Shown here piece after piece: positions 28,352 through 37,377 of a DNA stretch of 64,000 nucleotides (within the stretch, counting starts at the first letter, position 1; each line of letters begins with the position of its first letter). The notes under the pieces were generated by a model. It saw only the letters and a program-made list of their open reading frames with translations. It was not told the origin of the DNA and ran no database searches. The position numbers were made by a program, and so were the translations under genes. Origin of the DNA: Streptomyces albipurpureus (GTDB lineage Bacteria > Actinomycetota > Actinomycetes > Streptomycetales > Streptomycetaceae); NCBI RefSeq assembly GCF_023701525.1, contig NZ_JAMQAW010000006.1:325396-389395 (forward strand), given 5' to 3'.

Positions 28352-29889
28352 GCAGGCCACGGTCCGGGGTGCGACGTCCCTCGTCCCGGCGGGAACGGTT
28401 GAGGTCGTGGGCGCCCCCGTACGGCTTCCGTGGCCGTTCCGGTTCGCCGCGGGATGCCGCGGTGCAGGCTCCGGTGCCACGGGCTTCGACGGAGAACGGC
28501 CCGGTGCTCTCGCCCCCGAGCGGGTCCCCACCGGAGGCTTCCCGGCAGGGGTCCTGCCCCCGATGGGTCTCCGGGGCGGAAACCGCCGGGGCAGCGGCCC
28601 CCGTGGCGAAGGAACGGCGCTGGTGGCCACGGCTGCCCCGCTGGGCCGTCAGCCTCACCTGGAAGGCAGCGGTCTTCATCGTCGGCATGTGCTGTGTCCT
28701 GGCCGCGCTGCTGGGCACCCTGGTCCATGCGGCCGTGACCAGCCAGACCGTCGAGCAGGCCCGGGAGAAGGCGCTGGGCCGGCTGGCGGAGGTGACGGAC
28801 GCCTACAAGTCGGGGGAGCCGCTGCCCCCGTACGCGAGCGTCGACCCGGCCGAGCTGCCGGGCTCACTGCGCGCGCTCGCGGTGAGCGGGGAGCGGGGCA
28901 CGGTGGTGAACACCTACAACGGTCGACCCACCATGTGGGCGGCGGGTCCCGCCGATGGCCGGGCACTGGCGGTGCGGGTCGACTACACCCTCAGCGCCCG
29001 TACGATCACCGGTCTCGACCGGGCCATCCTCGGCTCATCGGTGCTGGCCATCGGGGCGACGCTGCTGGTGGGCGCTTTCGCGGTCACCCGGGTCACCCGC
29101 AGGTTGCATCTGACGGCCCAGGTGGCGCGGCGGATCAGCGCGGGCGATCTCGACGCGCGGATCAATGACCCGCGGACGCGGAATCCCGCCCGCCCCCCGG
29201 ACGAGGTGGCCACGGTCTCGGTCGCGCTGAACACCATGGCTTCCTCGTTGCAGAACAAGCTCCTCAGTGAGCAGCGGTTCACCGCGGATGTGGCCCATGA
29301 GCTGCGGACCCCCCTGACCGGTCTCACGGCAGCCGCGGAACTACTGCCCGAAGGACGTCCGACGGAGCTGGTACGGGACCGGGTGCGGGCGATGCGTTCG
29401 CTGACGGAGGACCTGTTGGAGATCTCCCGGCTGGACGCGGGGAGCGAGACGGTCGATCTCGACCTCCATGAGCTGGGCCGTCTCGCCGAGCGGGTGGTAC
29501 GGGCCTCGGGCACCGAGACCGAGGTGCGGGTGGTGCGCGACACCGTGGTGGAGACCGATCGGCGCCGGTTGGAGCGGGTGCTCGGCAATCTGATCGCCAA
29601 CGCGCATCGGCACGGGCGGACACCGGTGGTGGTGACCGTGGAGGGGCTGACGGTGACCGTCACCGACCGGGGACCGGGATATCCGGCGTATCTGCTGGAG
29701 CACGGCCCGGCCCGATTCCGTACCGAGGGTGGCAGCAAGGGGCACGGGCTGGGGCTGACGATCGCGGTGGGTCAGGCCGCGGTGATCGGGGCCCGGCTGC
29801 GGCTCAGCAATGCTCCGGGAGGTGGGGCGAGCGCCAGTCTGACGCTGCCGTCGAACCCGGTTCGGACGCCCCGTTCTCCGCTGGCCTGA
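28348..29889 (+). CDS. sensor histidine kinase without adjacent response regulator
   Basis: This is a 513-residue kinase. A basic, Pro/Ser-rich N-terminal extension of about 100 residues precedes the first transmembrane helix (about 105-130). The extracytoplasmic domain spans about 131-222, the second helix about 225-248, followed by HAMP. The phospho-acceptor motif VAHELRTP carries His317, and the ATPase domain has NLIANAHRHG, DRGPGYP and GHGLGLTIA. The GTG start overlaps the lipoprotein stop. No response regulator lies on either side, so the partner must be encoded elsewhere or the kinase is an orphan. The true start may be downstream, since the N-terminal extension looks poorly conserved. 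Confidence 0.9.
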   Translation: MSRPRSGVRRPSSRRERLRSWAPPYGFRGRSGSPRDAAVQAPVPRASTENGPVLSPPSGSPPEASRQGSCPRWVSGAETAGAAAPVAKERRWWPRLPRWAVSLTWKAAVFIVGMCCVLAALLGTLVHAAVTSQTVEQAREKALGRLAEVTDAYKSGEPLPPYASVDPAELPGSLRALAVSGERGTVVNTYNGRPTMWAAGPADGRALAVRVDYTLSARTITGLDRAILGSSVLAIGATLLVGAFAVTRVTRRLHLTAQVARRISAGDLDARINDPRTRNPARPPDEVATVSVALNTMASSLQNKLLSEQRFTADVAHELRTPLTGLTAAAELLPEGRPTELVRDRVRAMRSLTEDLLEISRLDAGSETVDLDLHELGRLAERVVRASGTETEVRVVRDTVVETDRRRLERVLGNLIANAHRHGRTPVVVTVEGLTVTVTDRGPGYPAYLLEHGPARFRTEGGSKGHGLGLTIAVGQAAVIGARLRLSNAPGGGASASLTLPSNPVRTPRSPLA

Positions 29890-29977
29890 CCGCCGGTTCG
29901 CCCCCCATGACGGCAGATGGGATGCCGCATGCGTGACATAAGGGACATAAGACTTACCGCTTGCTAGGTTGCCTGCC

Positions 29978-31363
29978 ATGACCGCCACCACCAGGGCGCC
30001 GGCAAGCACTTCTCCCTCCGCGCCCCACCAGCCACGACGGCGGGGCGTCGAACTCTCCCTCGTGGTCGGCGCCGTCCTCATCTCCGTCTACGGATACACG
30101 GCCGTCGGACTGGCGCGGACCCACGCGGTCCCCCATGACGTCCTGCGCTACGGCGCGGGCCTCGGCCTGCTCGCCCTCGTCGCCCATCTCGCCGTCCGAC
30201 TGCGCGCGCCCTACGCCGACCCCCTCCTCCTCCCCATCGCCGTGCTCCTCAACGGTCTCGGTCTGGTCCTGATCTACCGCCTCGACCTGGAGACCCCGGA
30301 CCACCCCGCCGCACCCGCCCAACTGATCTGGTCGGCACTGGGGATGGCACTGTTCACCGCGACGGTCCTGCTGCTCCGAGACCACCGCGTCCTCCAGCGA
30401 TACGCCTATCTTTCGGTCGCCGCCGCCCTCGTCCTGATGACGGTCCCCATCCTGTTCCCCGCGGTCAACGGCGCCCGGATCTGGATCCGGGTCGGTGGAC
30501 TCTCCTTCCAGCCGGGCGAGTTCGCCAAGATCCTGCTCGCGGTGTTCTTCGCCGCCTACCTCGCCGCCAACCACCAGACGCTCGCGGTCACCGGGCGCCG
30601 GATCTGGCGGCTCCAACTGCCGACCGGCCGGGTGCTCGGGCCGATCGTCACCATCTGGCTGACCAGCGTGGGCGTGCTGATCCTGGAACGCGACCTCGGC
30701 ACCTCGATGCTCTTCTTCGGACTCTTCGTGATCATGCTCTATGTGGCGACCGGCCGAACCGGCTGGATCGCGGTGGGGCTGACCCTCGCGGCCGCCGGGG
30801 CGTTCGCGGTCGGAATGTTCGAGCCACATGTGCACAGCCGGGTCGAGGACTGGCTCGACCCGTTCGCCACCATCGAGGCGGGCAGGGGCGCGGGCCAGGT
30901 GGCACAGTCGCTGTTCGCCTTCGGCGAGGGCGGTCTCCTGGGCACGGGCCTGGGCCTTGGGCACTCCACGCTGATCGGCTTCGCGGTGAAATCGGACTTC
31001 ATCCTGGCGACCGCGGGCGAAGAGCTGGGCCTCGTCGGCCTGACCGGCCTGCTGCTGCTCTACGGGCTGCTGGTGGCCAGAGGCTTCGGCGCCGGGCTCC
31101 AGCTGCGTGATCCCTTCGGCCGACTGCTCGCCATCGGACTGGCGTCCATCGTCGCCCTCCAGGTCTTTGTGATCACCGGCGGGGTGACGGGCCTGATCCC
31201 CCTCACCGGGATGGCGATGCCGTTCCTGGCGCAAGGCGGTTCATCCGTCGTCGCCAACTGGCTGATCGTGGCCCTGCTGATCCGCGTCAGCGACTCGGCC
31301 CGGGCCCCGCTCACCGAACCGGGCGCCGGCGCCCTTCCCCCCACCCCCCGGGAGACACGGTGA
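29978..31363 (+). CDS. SEDS-family peptidoglycan glycosyltransferase (FtsW/RodA-like)
   Basis: This is a 461-residue polytopic membrane protein with about ten transmembrane helices. The family landmarks are NGARIWIRVGGLSFQPGEFAKI (about 160-180), the lipid II polymerase signature, and a C-terminal TGGVTGLIPLTGMAMPFLAQGGSS region. The extracytoplasmic ERDLGTSMLFF carries the catalytic Asp region. SEDS enzymes polymerise glycan strands with a class B PBP, which is exactly the next gene, overlapping by GTGA. This pair lies outside any dcw cluster, so it is probably a sporulation- or stress-specific paralogue rather than FtsW or RodA proper. ATG 29978 was chosen over a TTG at 29969. Confidence 0.94.
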   Translation: MTATTRAPASTSPSAPHQPRRRGVELSLVVGAVLISVYGYTAVGLARTHAVPHDVLRYGAGLGLLALVAHLAVRLRAPYADPLLLPIAVLLNGLGLVLIYRLDLETPDHPAAPAQLIWSALGMALFTATVLLLRDHRVLQRYAYLSVAAALVLMTVPILFPAVNGARIWIRVGGLSFQPGEFAKILLAVFFAAYLAANHQTLAVTGRRIWRLQLPTGRVLGPIVTIWLTSVGVLILERDLGTSMLFFGLFVIMLYVATGRTGWIAVGLTLAAAGAFAVGMFEPHVHSRVEDWLDPFATIEAGRGAGQVAQSLFAFGEGGLLGTGLGLGHSTLIGFAVKSDFILATAGEELGLVGLTGLLLLYGLLVARGFGAGLQLRDPFGRLLAIGLASIVALQVFVITGGVTGLIPLTGMAMPFLAQGGSSVVANWLIVALLIRVSDSARAPLTEPGAGALPPTPRETR

Positions 31364-32817
31364 TCCGCTACATCCGGCGCGCCGCTTGGCTGTGCTGCGC
31401 ACTGCTCATCGCCCTGCTGGCCAACGCGGCCCGGCTACAGATCGTCGAATCCGACGCGCTGGGGAAGAACCCCGCCAACCGCAGACCCGCCATCGCCCGC
31501 TACGCCGAGCCGCGGGGCGACATCATGGTCGACGGCCGATCGGTGACCGGCTCCAAGGACACCGGCCAGCAGTTGCGTTTTGAACGCACCTACCACCGGG
31601 GCCCGTTGTACGCGCCGGTGACCGGCTACTCCTCACAGACCTACGGCACCACCCTGATCGAGGACGCGCAGGACCGCGCGCTCTCGGGGCTGGACCCGCT
31701 GTTGAGCGCGTTTCCGCTCTGGCATGACTTCAGCCGTGGGCGACCGCCCGGTGGGGACGTCATCACCACGATCAACCCGTCGATGCAGCGGGCCGCCTAC
31801 GACGGGCTCGGCGGGAAGCGGGGCGCGGTCGCCGCGCTCGAACCGTCCACCGGCAGGGTGCTGGCCCTGGTGAGCAGCCCCTCCTATGACCCAGGCGTCC
31901 TCTCCGGCACCGGGCCCGCCGTCACCTCCGCCTGGGCCCGGCTCCACGGCGCCAGCACCCAGCCGATGGTGAACCGGGCCATCCACCAGACCTATCCCCC
32001 CGGGAGCGCCTTCAAGATGGTGACGGCGGCAGCGGCGCTGGACGCGGGGGTGGTCACCGATGTGGACGCGCCGACGGACACCCCCGACCCCTACCTCCTA
32101 CCCGGCACCCGCACCCTTCTCCCCAACGCGGCTCCGGGCTGCGGCAACGCCTCACTCGCGTACGCCATCCAGTGGTCGTGCAACACCGTGATGGCGAACA
32201 TCGCGGCGAAGGTGGGACTGCCCGGCATGCTGAGCACGGTGGGTGCCTTCGGCTTCAACGACCGTGATCTACGGATTCCCTCCCTGGTGACCCCGTCGAA
32301 CTTCGACACCCGGATGAGTGTGGACCAGTTGGCGCTGTCGTCGATCGGGCAGTTCAACACCACCGCCACCCCACTCCAGATGGCGATGGTGTCCGCGGCG
32401 ATCGCCCACAACGGGGAGTTGATGCGCCCCTATCTGGTGGACCGGGTCATCGCCCGCGGCACCCGGTCCATCTCCCGTACCCATCCCAGCCTCTACCAAC
32501 GGGCGATGAAGCCGTCCACAGCACGGCGACTGCAACAGTTGATGGTGCAGGTCGTCGAGGACGGCACCGGCTCCAACGCGGCCATCGACGGTGCGAGGGT
32601 GGGCGGCAAGACGGGGACGGCCCAGCACGGCTTGGACAACTCCGGCACCCCGTACGCCTGGTTCATCTCCTGGGCCCAGGCGGACGACGCCTTCCAGCCC
32701 GCGGTGGCGGTGGCCGTGGTGGTCGAGGACGCGGCGGCCAACCGCGGCCAGATCAGCGGCGGCGGCAACGCGGCCCCCATCGCCCGGGCGGTGATGGAGG
32801 CGGCACTACGCCACTGA
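31360..32817 (+). CDS. class B penicillin-binding protein (transpeptidase), SEDS partner
   Basis: This 485-residue protein has one N-terminal membrane anchor (about 8-25), a short dimerisation region and a transpeptidase domain with all three motifs. These are SxxK in YPPGSAFKM (Ser near 212), SxN in WSCNTVM and KTG in VGGKTGTAQ. It resembles the short PbpA-type class B enzymes of actinobacteria. It crosslinks strands made by the SEDS enzyme encoded immediately upstream; the start GTG overlaps that gene's stop. The stop codon lies within the left arm of a bidirectional hairpin. Confidence 0.95.
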   Translation: MIRYIRRAAWLCCALLIALLANAARLQIVESDALGKNPANRRPAIARYAEPRGDIMVDGRSVTGSKDTGQQLRFERTYHRGPLYAPVTGYSSQTYGTTLIEDAQDRALSGLDPLLSAFPLWHDFSRGRPPGGDVITTINPSMQRAAYDGLGGKRGAVAALEPSTGRVLALVSSPSYDPGVLSGTGPAVTSAWARLHGASTQPMVNRAIHQTYPPGSAFKMVTAAAALDAGVVTDVDAPTDTPDPYLLPGTRTLLPNAAPGCGNASLAYAIQWSCNTVMANIAAKVGLPGMLSTVGAFGFNDRDLRIPSLVTPSNFDTRMSVDQLALSSIGQFNTTATPLQMAMVSAAIAHNGELMRPYLVDRVIARGTRSISRTHPSLYQRAMKPSTARRLQQLMVQVVEDGTGSNAAIDGARVGGKTGTAQHGLDNSGTPYAWFISWAQADDAFQPAVAVAVVVEDAAANRGQISGGGNAAPIARAVMEAALRH

Positions 32818-32844
32818 TCCGGGGCGTGGCCGCCGGATCAGTGG
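32811..32844. terminator. bidirectional hairpin terminator
   Basis: The perfect 12-bp inverted repeat CCACTGATCCGG (32811-32822) / CCGGATCAGTGG (32833-32844) has a 10-nt loop. It contains the PBP stop codon and abuts the stop of the Uma2 remnant, so it serves convergent transcription. Confidence 0.75.
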
Positions 32845-33090
32845 CTAGTCCGCGGAGGGCCGACCGCGCCGCTGCCCCACCGAGGTGAGATCCACATCGA
32901 GGGGGAACGGGCGGTCGATCCGCAGTTGCTTGTGGTGAATGCCGGTGATCCCGCAGGCGCGGGTGGCACGGTCGAGCTCATAGACATGGACGACGGGCAG
33001 GCCGTCGTTCCTCTCCACCCGCCAGAAGTGGGGGATGCCTGCCCTCGCGTACGAGTGAGCGACGCTCCGTCCTTGACCGCGGGGGACCTC
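32845..33090 (-). pseudogene. C-terminal remnant of an Uma2-family (DUF820) nuclease-fold protein
   Basis: A minus-strand frame of 81 codons ending at TAG 32845 reads SYARAGIPHFWRVE, then VVHVYELDRATR, TGIHHKQLRIDRPFPLDVDL. This matches the C-terminal third of Uma2 (DUF820) proteins, which are very abundant in Streptomyces. The N-terminal two thirds, including the catalytic acidic residues, are absent: upstream sequence runs within 16 bp into the ADP-ribosylglycohydrolase stop. No start codon or ribosome site fits. It is a decay product, apparently cut when the neighbouring gene arrived or after a deletion. Confidence 0.75.
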
Positions 33091-33105
33091 AGTGGGGACT
33101 CGGAC

Positions 33106-34011
33106 TCACCTTCCGGGAAGGGCCTCCCGTCGCGCCAGCCAGGAGGCCGGCACTCCCCCGGTCCCCGTGTGCGCGGCGACGATCCCGCCCGTGATCGCAC
33201 AGGTCGTATCCACATCGCCGAACCCCTCGGCCGTCGACCAGAGGGCGCCCTCCAGGTCGTCCGGATGCCGGGCGGCGGTCCATACCGCGAACGGGACCGT
33301 GTCATCGGCCCGGATGCGCTGGCCGCTGCCGAGAATGTCCGCGGCCTTCCAGGGCTCGGTCTCCGCGGGGAGCTCGGCCGCCCGAAGCAGACCGTCGCGG
33401 ACGGTGCTCTGGGGGGTCTGGTCGGCCACCGCCCGCACCGTGAGCTCTCCACGGACCGACAGGGCCGAGGCGATCGCCACCGCCACCGCTCCGGCGACGC
33501 CCTCCGGATGGGCGTGGGTCACCCGCGCCGAGAGCTCGGCCTGTCGGGCGGCCTCCGCCAGATCGGCGGCGAACCACGCGCCCAGCGGTGCCACCCGCAT
33601 GGCGGCGCCATTGCCCAGGCTGCCACCGTCGAAGAGCAGCGGTGCCTGGACGCGCCACTCCTCGGGGGTCTCCAGGAGCAGCGGCAGCAGATCGTGCATC
33701 CCGCTGCCGTAGCCACGGCCCGGGTCGGCGTCGAAGGTCAGCGCGAAGCAGGCGGCGAGCCGCTCCTGGTCGATGGTGCCGAACCGCTCCAGGACCTGGT
33801 GGATCGCCAACGCCATCGCGGTGTCATCGGTCCAGTGCCACTCGGGCTCCTGCGGGGCGCGGCGGGCCCGGATATCGGCGAACGCCTGCTCGCGGTCGCG
33901 GAAGAGGGGAAACCAGCGCTCCCCGAATGCGTCGCCGAGGGCAAGCCCCTCCAAGCTGCGGCGGGAGGCTTCACGATCTTCACCATGGGCTTGGTTCTCA
34001 GTCACCGACAT
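33106..34011 (-). CDS. ADP-ribosylglycohydrolase family protein (DraG-like)
   Basis: This 301-residue protein has the DraG-type hallmarks: GLALGDAFGE near residue 20, the metal-binding HWTDDTAMALA near 55, GYGSGMH, GNGAAMRVAPLG, and the C-terminal VDTTCAITGGIVAA. Such enzymes remove ADP-ribose from modified proteins or nucleic acids using two Mg ions held by these Asp/Thr residues. ATG 34011 is used; another ATG three codons upstream is equally possible. It is divergent from the TetR gene and ends next to the Uma2 remnant. The target is unknown. Confidence 0.93.
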   Translation of the reverse strand: MSVTENQAHGEDREASRRSLEGLALGDAFGERWFPLFRDREQAFADIRARRAPQEPEWHWTDDTAMALAIHQVLERFGTIDQERLAACFALTFDADPGRGYGSGMHDLLPLLLETPEEWRVQAPLLFDGGSLGNGAAMRVAPLGAWFAADLAEAARQAELSARVTHAHPEGVAGAVAVAIASALSVRGELTVRAVADQTPQSTVRDGLLRAAELPAETEPWKAADILGSGQRIRADDTVPFAVWTAARHPDDLEGALWSTAEGFGDVDTTCAITGGIVAAHTGTGGVPASWLARREALPGR

Positions 34012-34266
34012 GCCCACCATCGTCCCGTAACGAGCCCCGGGCGTACATCCGTTATCGACTCCGGACAGAGCCCACTCCACCGTTCCAGCGAGCGATCTCG
34101 TGCCAGCCGCTCTGCGACCGCGGCCACGGCCGGGGACGACGGCCCGACCCCCGGCGGAGTGCTTCAAGGCCCCGGCCGCGGGATCCGGCAACGCTCCGGG
34201 CCTGCTTGCATGAGAGCCTTCTCCGCTAAGGCCCACACACCAACCGGTGCGGTTACGCTGCGAGAC

Positions 34267-34995
34267 ATGACCACTCCCGTGCCGGCGACCCGTGGATACC
34301 GGCGGCTGAGCGTTGAGGAACGACGCGGTCAACTGCTGTCGGCCTCACTGCGGCTCTTCGCCCATCGGGCGCCGGACGAGGTATCACTCGACGATGTGGC
34401 GGCGGCGGCCGGTGTCTCCCGGCCCCTGGTCTACCGCTACTTCCCGGGTGGCAAGCCGCAGTTGTACGAGACCGCCCTCCGTTCGGCGGCGGAGGTGCTG
34501 CAGCGGTGCTTCACCGAACCGCAGTCCGGGCCTCCCACGGAACGACTGGCTCGGGTCCTTGACAGCTATCTGGTCTTCGTCGATCAGAATGACGCGGGAT
34601 TCAGTGCGCTCCTGCGGGGTGGCAGTGTGGTGGAGACCTCCCGTACGGACACCATCGTGGATGGTGTGCGCAGGGCGGCGGCCGAGCAGATCCTGTCGCA
34701 TCTGGGCGCGGATCGCCCCGGGCCCCGACTGCGGATGCTGGTACGCACCTGGATCGCGGTGGTGGAGGCCTCATCGCTGATCTGGCTGGATGAGGGGAAG
34801 CAGCCCCCGGCCCATGAGCTGCGGGCCTGGCTGGTGGACCATCTGATCGCGCTGCTGGCGGTGTCGGCGGCAACCGACGAGGACGTCGCCGGGGCGATCG
34901 GGGGCCTGATGGTGCTGGAGCGCCCGCACAGCCCGGTGGGCAGACTGGCGCGCGGGATGCTGCCGGTGGTCTCGGGCGCCTCCCGGCTCCTCTAG
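34267..34995 (+). CDS. TetR-family transcriptional regulator
   Basis: This 242-residue regulator has an N-terminal helix-turn-helix, SLDDVAAAAGVSRPLVYRYFPG (about 40-61), typical of TetR. The rest is an all-helical ligand-binding domain with no recognisable specificity. It lies 255 bp from the divergent ADP-ribosylglycohydrolase gene, which it may regulate. It ends 9 bp from the convergent SMI1/KNR4 gene. Confidence 0.93.
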   Translation: MTTPVPATRGYRRLSVEERRGQLLSASLRLFAHRAPDEVSLDDVAAAAGVSRPLVYRYFPGGKPQLYETALRSAAEVLQRCFTEPQSGPPTERLARVLDSYLVFVDQNDAGFSALLRGGSVVETSRTDTIVDGVRRAAAEQILSHLGADRPGPRLRMLVRTWIAVVEASSLIWLDEGKQPPAHELRAWLVDHLIALLAVSAATDEDVAGAIGGLMVLERPHSPVGRLARGMLPVVSGASRLL

Positions 34996-35004
34996 CCCAC
35001 GCCC

Positions 35005-35733
35005 TCAGTCGTCCAACTCCTCCCGGTCGTCTTCGATCCAGTACCCGGGAAGTCGATCGCGCAGCCGATCAAGGGCCTGACTCGAACGAGCACGGGCGTG
35101 CAGGACGGCCCGACCGTCCTCACGCACCAGCACATCCTCGCCGACGTACCAGCGGCTGTCCTCGATGAGCGGAAACGGCAGCCGGGTGAAATCCGCCTCC
35201 AGCGCCTCCAGATGTCCGTCCTCGACCTCGTCCATGAAGTCGCTGAGCCCATCGGGGAGTTGCAACGACTCCGAGAGCACGATCTCCACCATGGACAGCG
35301 AGAGTCGATCGAGCCAGGGCTCCCACTTCTCGCTCTCCTTGTCGGCGAGATCGACCCGGACGAAGACGGCGGGGTCGATCTGATCGAGATCCGCCAGCAG
35401 TACGCCCCACAGGGCGACGCCCTGGTTCTCCTCGTGGAAGACAAGGGCTTCGCCGTCGGTGTCGATGAACAGCTGAGCGGGGGTGAGGAGCCGATTGTGG
35501 TTGCGGATGAGGTCATCGCGCCGCCCCAGCAGCATCTGGGCCTCCCGCAACGCCCCTGGCAGCCGAACCCCGAGCCGGCTCTCGGCCGCGTCCAGCTCCT
35601 CCTGGCCGCAACCGTCGTCATCGGCGAGCGGGCTGACCCAGTGCCGTGCGTAGTCCTTGACGAGCTCCCATGCGGCGGCACGGTCGGGCAGTCCTGCACG
35701 AAGGCGCGCAGCGAGATCGAACTCCTGGGTCAT
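35005..35733 (-). CDS. SMI1/KNR4-like protein (SUKH superfamily)
   Basis: This is a 242-residue acidic protein. The region CGQEELDAAESRLGVRLPGALREAQMLLG (about 41-69) is the typical SMI1/KNR4 entry helix pair, followed by LLTPAQLF and LVFHEENQGVALWGVLLAD, both landmarks of this fold. SUKH proteins are often immunity proteins for contact-dependent or polymorphic toxins, but many are solitary, and no toxin gene is adjacent here. It is convergent with the TetR gene. Confidence 0.85.
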   Translation of the reverse strand: MTQEFDLAARLRAGLPDRAAAWELVKDYARHWVSPLADDDGCGQEELDAAESRLGVRLPGALREAQMLLGRRDDLIRNHNRLLTPAQLFIDTDGEALVFHEENQGVALWGVLLADLDQIDPAVFVRVDLADKESEKWEPWLDRLSLSMVEIVLSESLQLPDGLSDFMDEVEDGHLEALEADFTRLPFPLIEDSRWYVGEDVLVREDGRAVLHARARSSQALDRLRDRLPGYWIEDDREELDD

Positions 35734-36098
35734 AGCTCCAGAGCATAGGCGGGGCTATGAGCCGACTTCAGGTCGGATTCCTGACGGGCAGGCGCGGCGG
35801 TGCGTGCAGAGCCCGCCGTTCCCACCGGGTGGAGGTGTCCGCCCAGGGCTCTCCCGCCGACATGAGTCGGAATGAGTCGGAATGAGTCGGACCCCGCGAC
35901 GGTCGGGTTCCTCGGCGATCGTCCAAACCTCCCCCACTCCCACCGCCTTGCCGCGTCAGCCACTCGCCACGGTCACGATGCCCCGGGTGATGTGCGGCTG
36001 CGGTCACCTCTGCGCTGGGAGTGACGCACGTAAGCTACTGCTCTCGCAGAATCAGGATCGGGCTGACCGCCCGCGGATTTCCATGGTGGTGTCATGAG
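35734..36098. other. 365-bp gap
   Basis: No gene is supported here. The only structure is the triple direct repeat described separately and a short palindromic GACTTCAGGTC near 35763. Possible promoters for the flanking genes are not clear. Confidence 0.5.
35861..35890. repeat. three tandem ATGAGTCGG repeats
   Basis: Three contiguous 10-bp units (CATGAGTCGG, AATGAGTCGG, AATGAGTCGG) lie upstream of both flanking genes. They could be operator iterons or replication slippage. Nothing else supports a function. Confidence 0.7.
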
Positions 36099-36383
36099 GT
36101 GAAGGCAGAAGAAACCCTCTTTGTCGGGGGCCCCCTTGATGGGCAGGTACTGCCGGTGCTGGTCGGGCACACGGGGCATCCGCCGAAGTGGTACGAGATC
36201 CCCGTACCGGGCGACGACGGGACCATCGCCGTCGTCCACGCCTACCGTCGGGTGCCCTCCGGGTACACCAAGAGGTTGGGGCTCCAGCGCGGCTGGAGGT
36301 ATGAGTACGCCCCCGACGGCAAGGAGCGGCGGGAACTGAAATGGCCCTGGTCAAAACCCCAGAGGCGAGCCGACACGCCGTAG
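36099..36383 (+). CDS. small conserved-looking hypothetical protein
   Basis: This 94-residue soluble protein starts [20 protein letters not shown]. The VGGPLDG motif recurs in small actinobacterial and phage proteins of unknown role. A basic, Trp-rich C-terminus follows ([10 protein letters not shown]). The GTG start at 36099 was chosen because upstream residues in the longer frame look non-coding. The ribosome site is weak. No function is offered. Confidence 0.65.
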   Translation: MKAEETLFVGGPLDGQVLPVLVGHTGHPPKWYEIPVPGDDGTIAVVHAYRRVPSGYTKRLGLQRGWRYEYAPDGKERRELKWPWSKPQRRADTP

Positions 36384-36510
36384 TCGGCGCGACTCCCCCG
36401 GCAGGAGTGACCCCGTTGCGCCGATCCGGTCACCCGGGAGGCGGGGGCGGGCCACGGGACACAGCATCCGCTCAGGGTGGATGGACCACTCCTTGACCGG
36501 AGGTGATGGT

Positions 36511-37377
36511 GTGTCAGGCAGATTGCTGGGTGCGTTGTGCATGGCGGTGGTCGTGGGAGCCGTACCGGTGGCGGGGCCTTTGACCACTCACGGTCAGCCG
36601 GAGGTCTGGCCCGCGGCCGCCACTCGGGCCGCCGAACCGGCGCCAGCGCCCAGCGAGAGCGAGCCAGCCGCCCGGCGCACCCCGGCCGACGACGAGCCCA
36701 CGCCCCCGGAGGGAGCCGCTGGGGCCGCGCCGCTCACCGTCGCCTCCGCGCTCAGCCGGCTGGGGGGCCTCTATCGCACGGCTGAAGCGGCCGAAGCCGA
36801 CTACCGCACAGCCAGGCGGCAGCTCATCGCGCAACGCACCGCGACCATCCGGGTCGGACAGCGGCTCAGTGCCGCGCGCGACGCTCTGGCGGACAGCCGG
36901 GGCGAGGTGGGACGGATCGCGCGGGAGCAGTATCAAGGACGGTCCGAGCTCGGTGAGCTGTCGCGATACCTCCGGGTCTTCCTCAGCCGGGACCCCCAGC
37001 GTGCCGTCGACGCGACCCATCTCTGGGAGCGCGTCGCGGCCGATCGGCTGGCGACCATGGCCCGGCTCACATCGGACACCCGACGCGCTGCCGCGCTGGC
37101 CACCGCGTCCCGCAAGGCGTACGAGCGGGAGTTGGTGCTCGCCGCACGGCAGAAGAAGGCCCGGGAGACGGCCGCCGCCCGGCTGAAGGCGATCGAGGAG
37201 CTGCTCGCCTCGCTGTCGCCCACCCAGCTCGCCTCGCTCACCGCCCTGGAGGAAGGAAGGCTCCTCCTGGGCGCGAAGCCGCCGCGGCCTCCCGAGGAGG
37301 CCGCGGCGGATGAGTCCGCTGAGACTGACTACCCGGCCGACCCGGCGGCTGCCGCGGCCCCGACCTCAGCGAGATAG
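36511..37377 (+). CDS. secreted coiled-coil protein, NlpC/P60-like N-terminal region without the peptidase
   Basis: This 288-residue protein has a signal peptide (hydrophobic LLGALCMAVVVGAVPVAG) and a Pro/Glu-rich linker. A long helical coiled coil (about 85-250) follows, with heptad-like AEADYRTARRQL, REQYQGRSELGELSRYLRVFLS and SRKAYERELVLAARQKKARETAAARL. This resembles the N-terminal regulatory coiled coil of actinobacterial NlpC/P60 endopeptidases, yet the Cys-His peptidase domain is missing and the protein ends in an acidic Ala/Pro tail. It may regulate a separate cell-wall hydrolase. GTG 36511 has GGAGG 7 nt upstream. Its 3' end overlaps the convergent monooxygenase gene by 49 bp. Confidence 0.82.
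   Translation: MSGRLLGALCMAVVVGAVPVAGPLTTHGQPEVWPAAATRAAEPAPAPSESEPAARRTPADDEPTPPEGAAGAAPLTVASALSRLGGLYRTAEAAEADYRTARRQLIAQRTATIRVGQRLSAARDALADSRGEVGRIAREQYQGRSELGELSRYLRVFLSRDPQRAVDATHLWERVAADRLATMARLTSDTRRAAALATASRKAYERELVLAARQKKARETAAARLKAIEELLASLSPTQLASLTALEEGRLLLGAKPPRPPEEAAADESAETDYPADPAAAAAPTSAR

Noticed and set aside
29954..31234. 426-codon frame antisense to the SEDS gene
   Set aside because: Extremely charged (Glu/Gln/Asp/His) as expected from reversing a hydrophobic membrane protein.
29978..32817. Housekeeping FtsW/FtsI or RodA/PBP2 assignment
   Set aside because: None of the dcw or mre neighbours are present, and the PBP is the short PbpA-like form.
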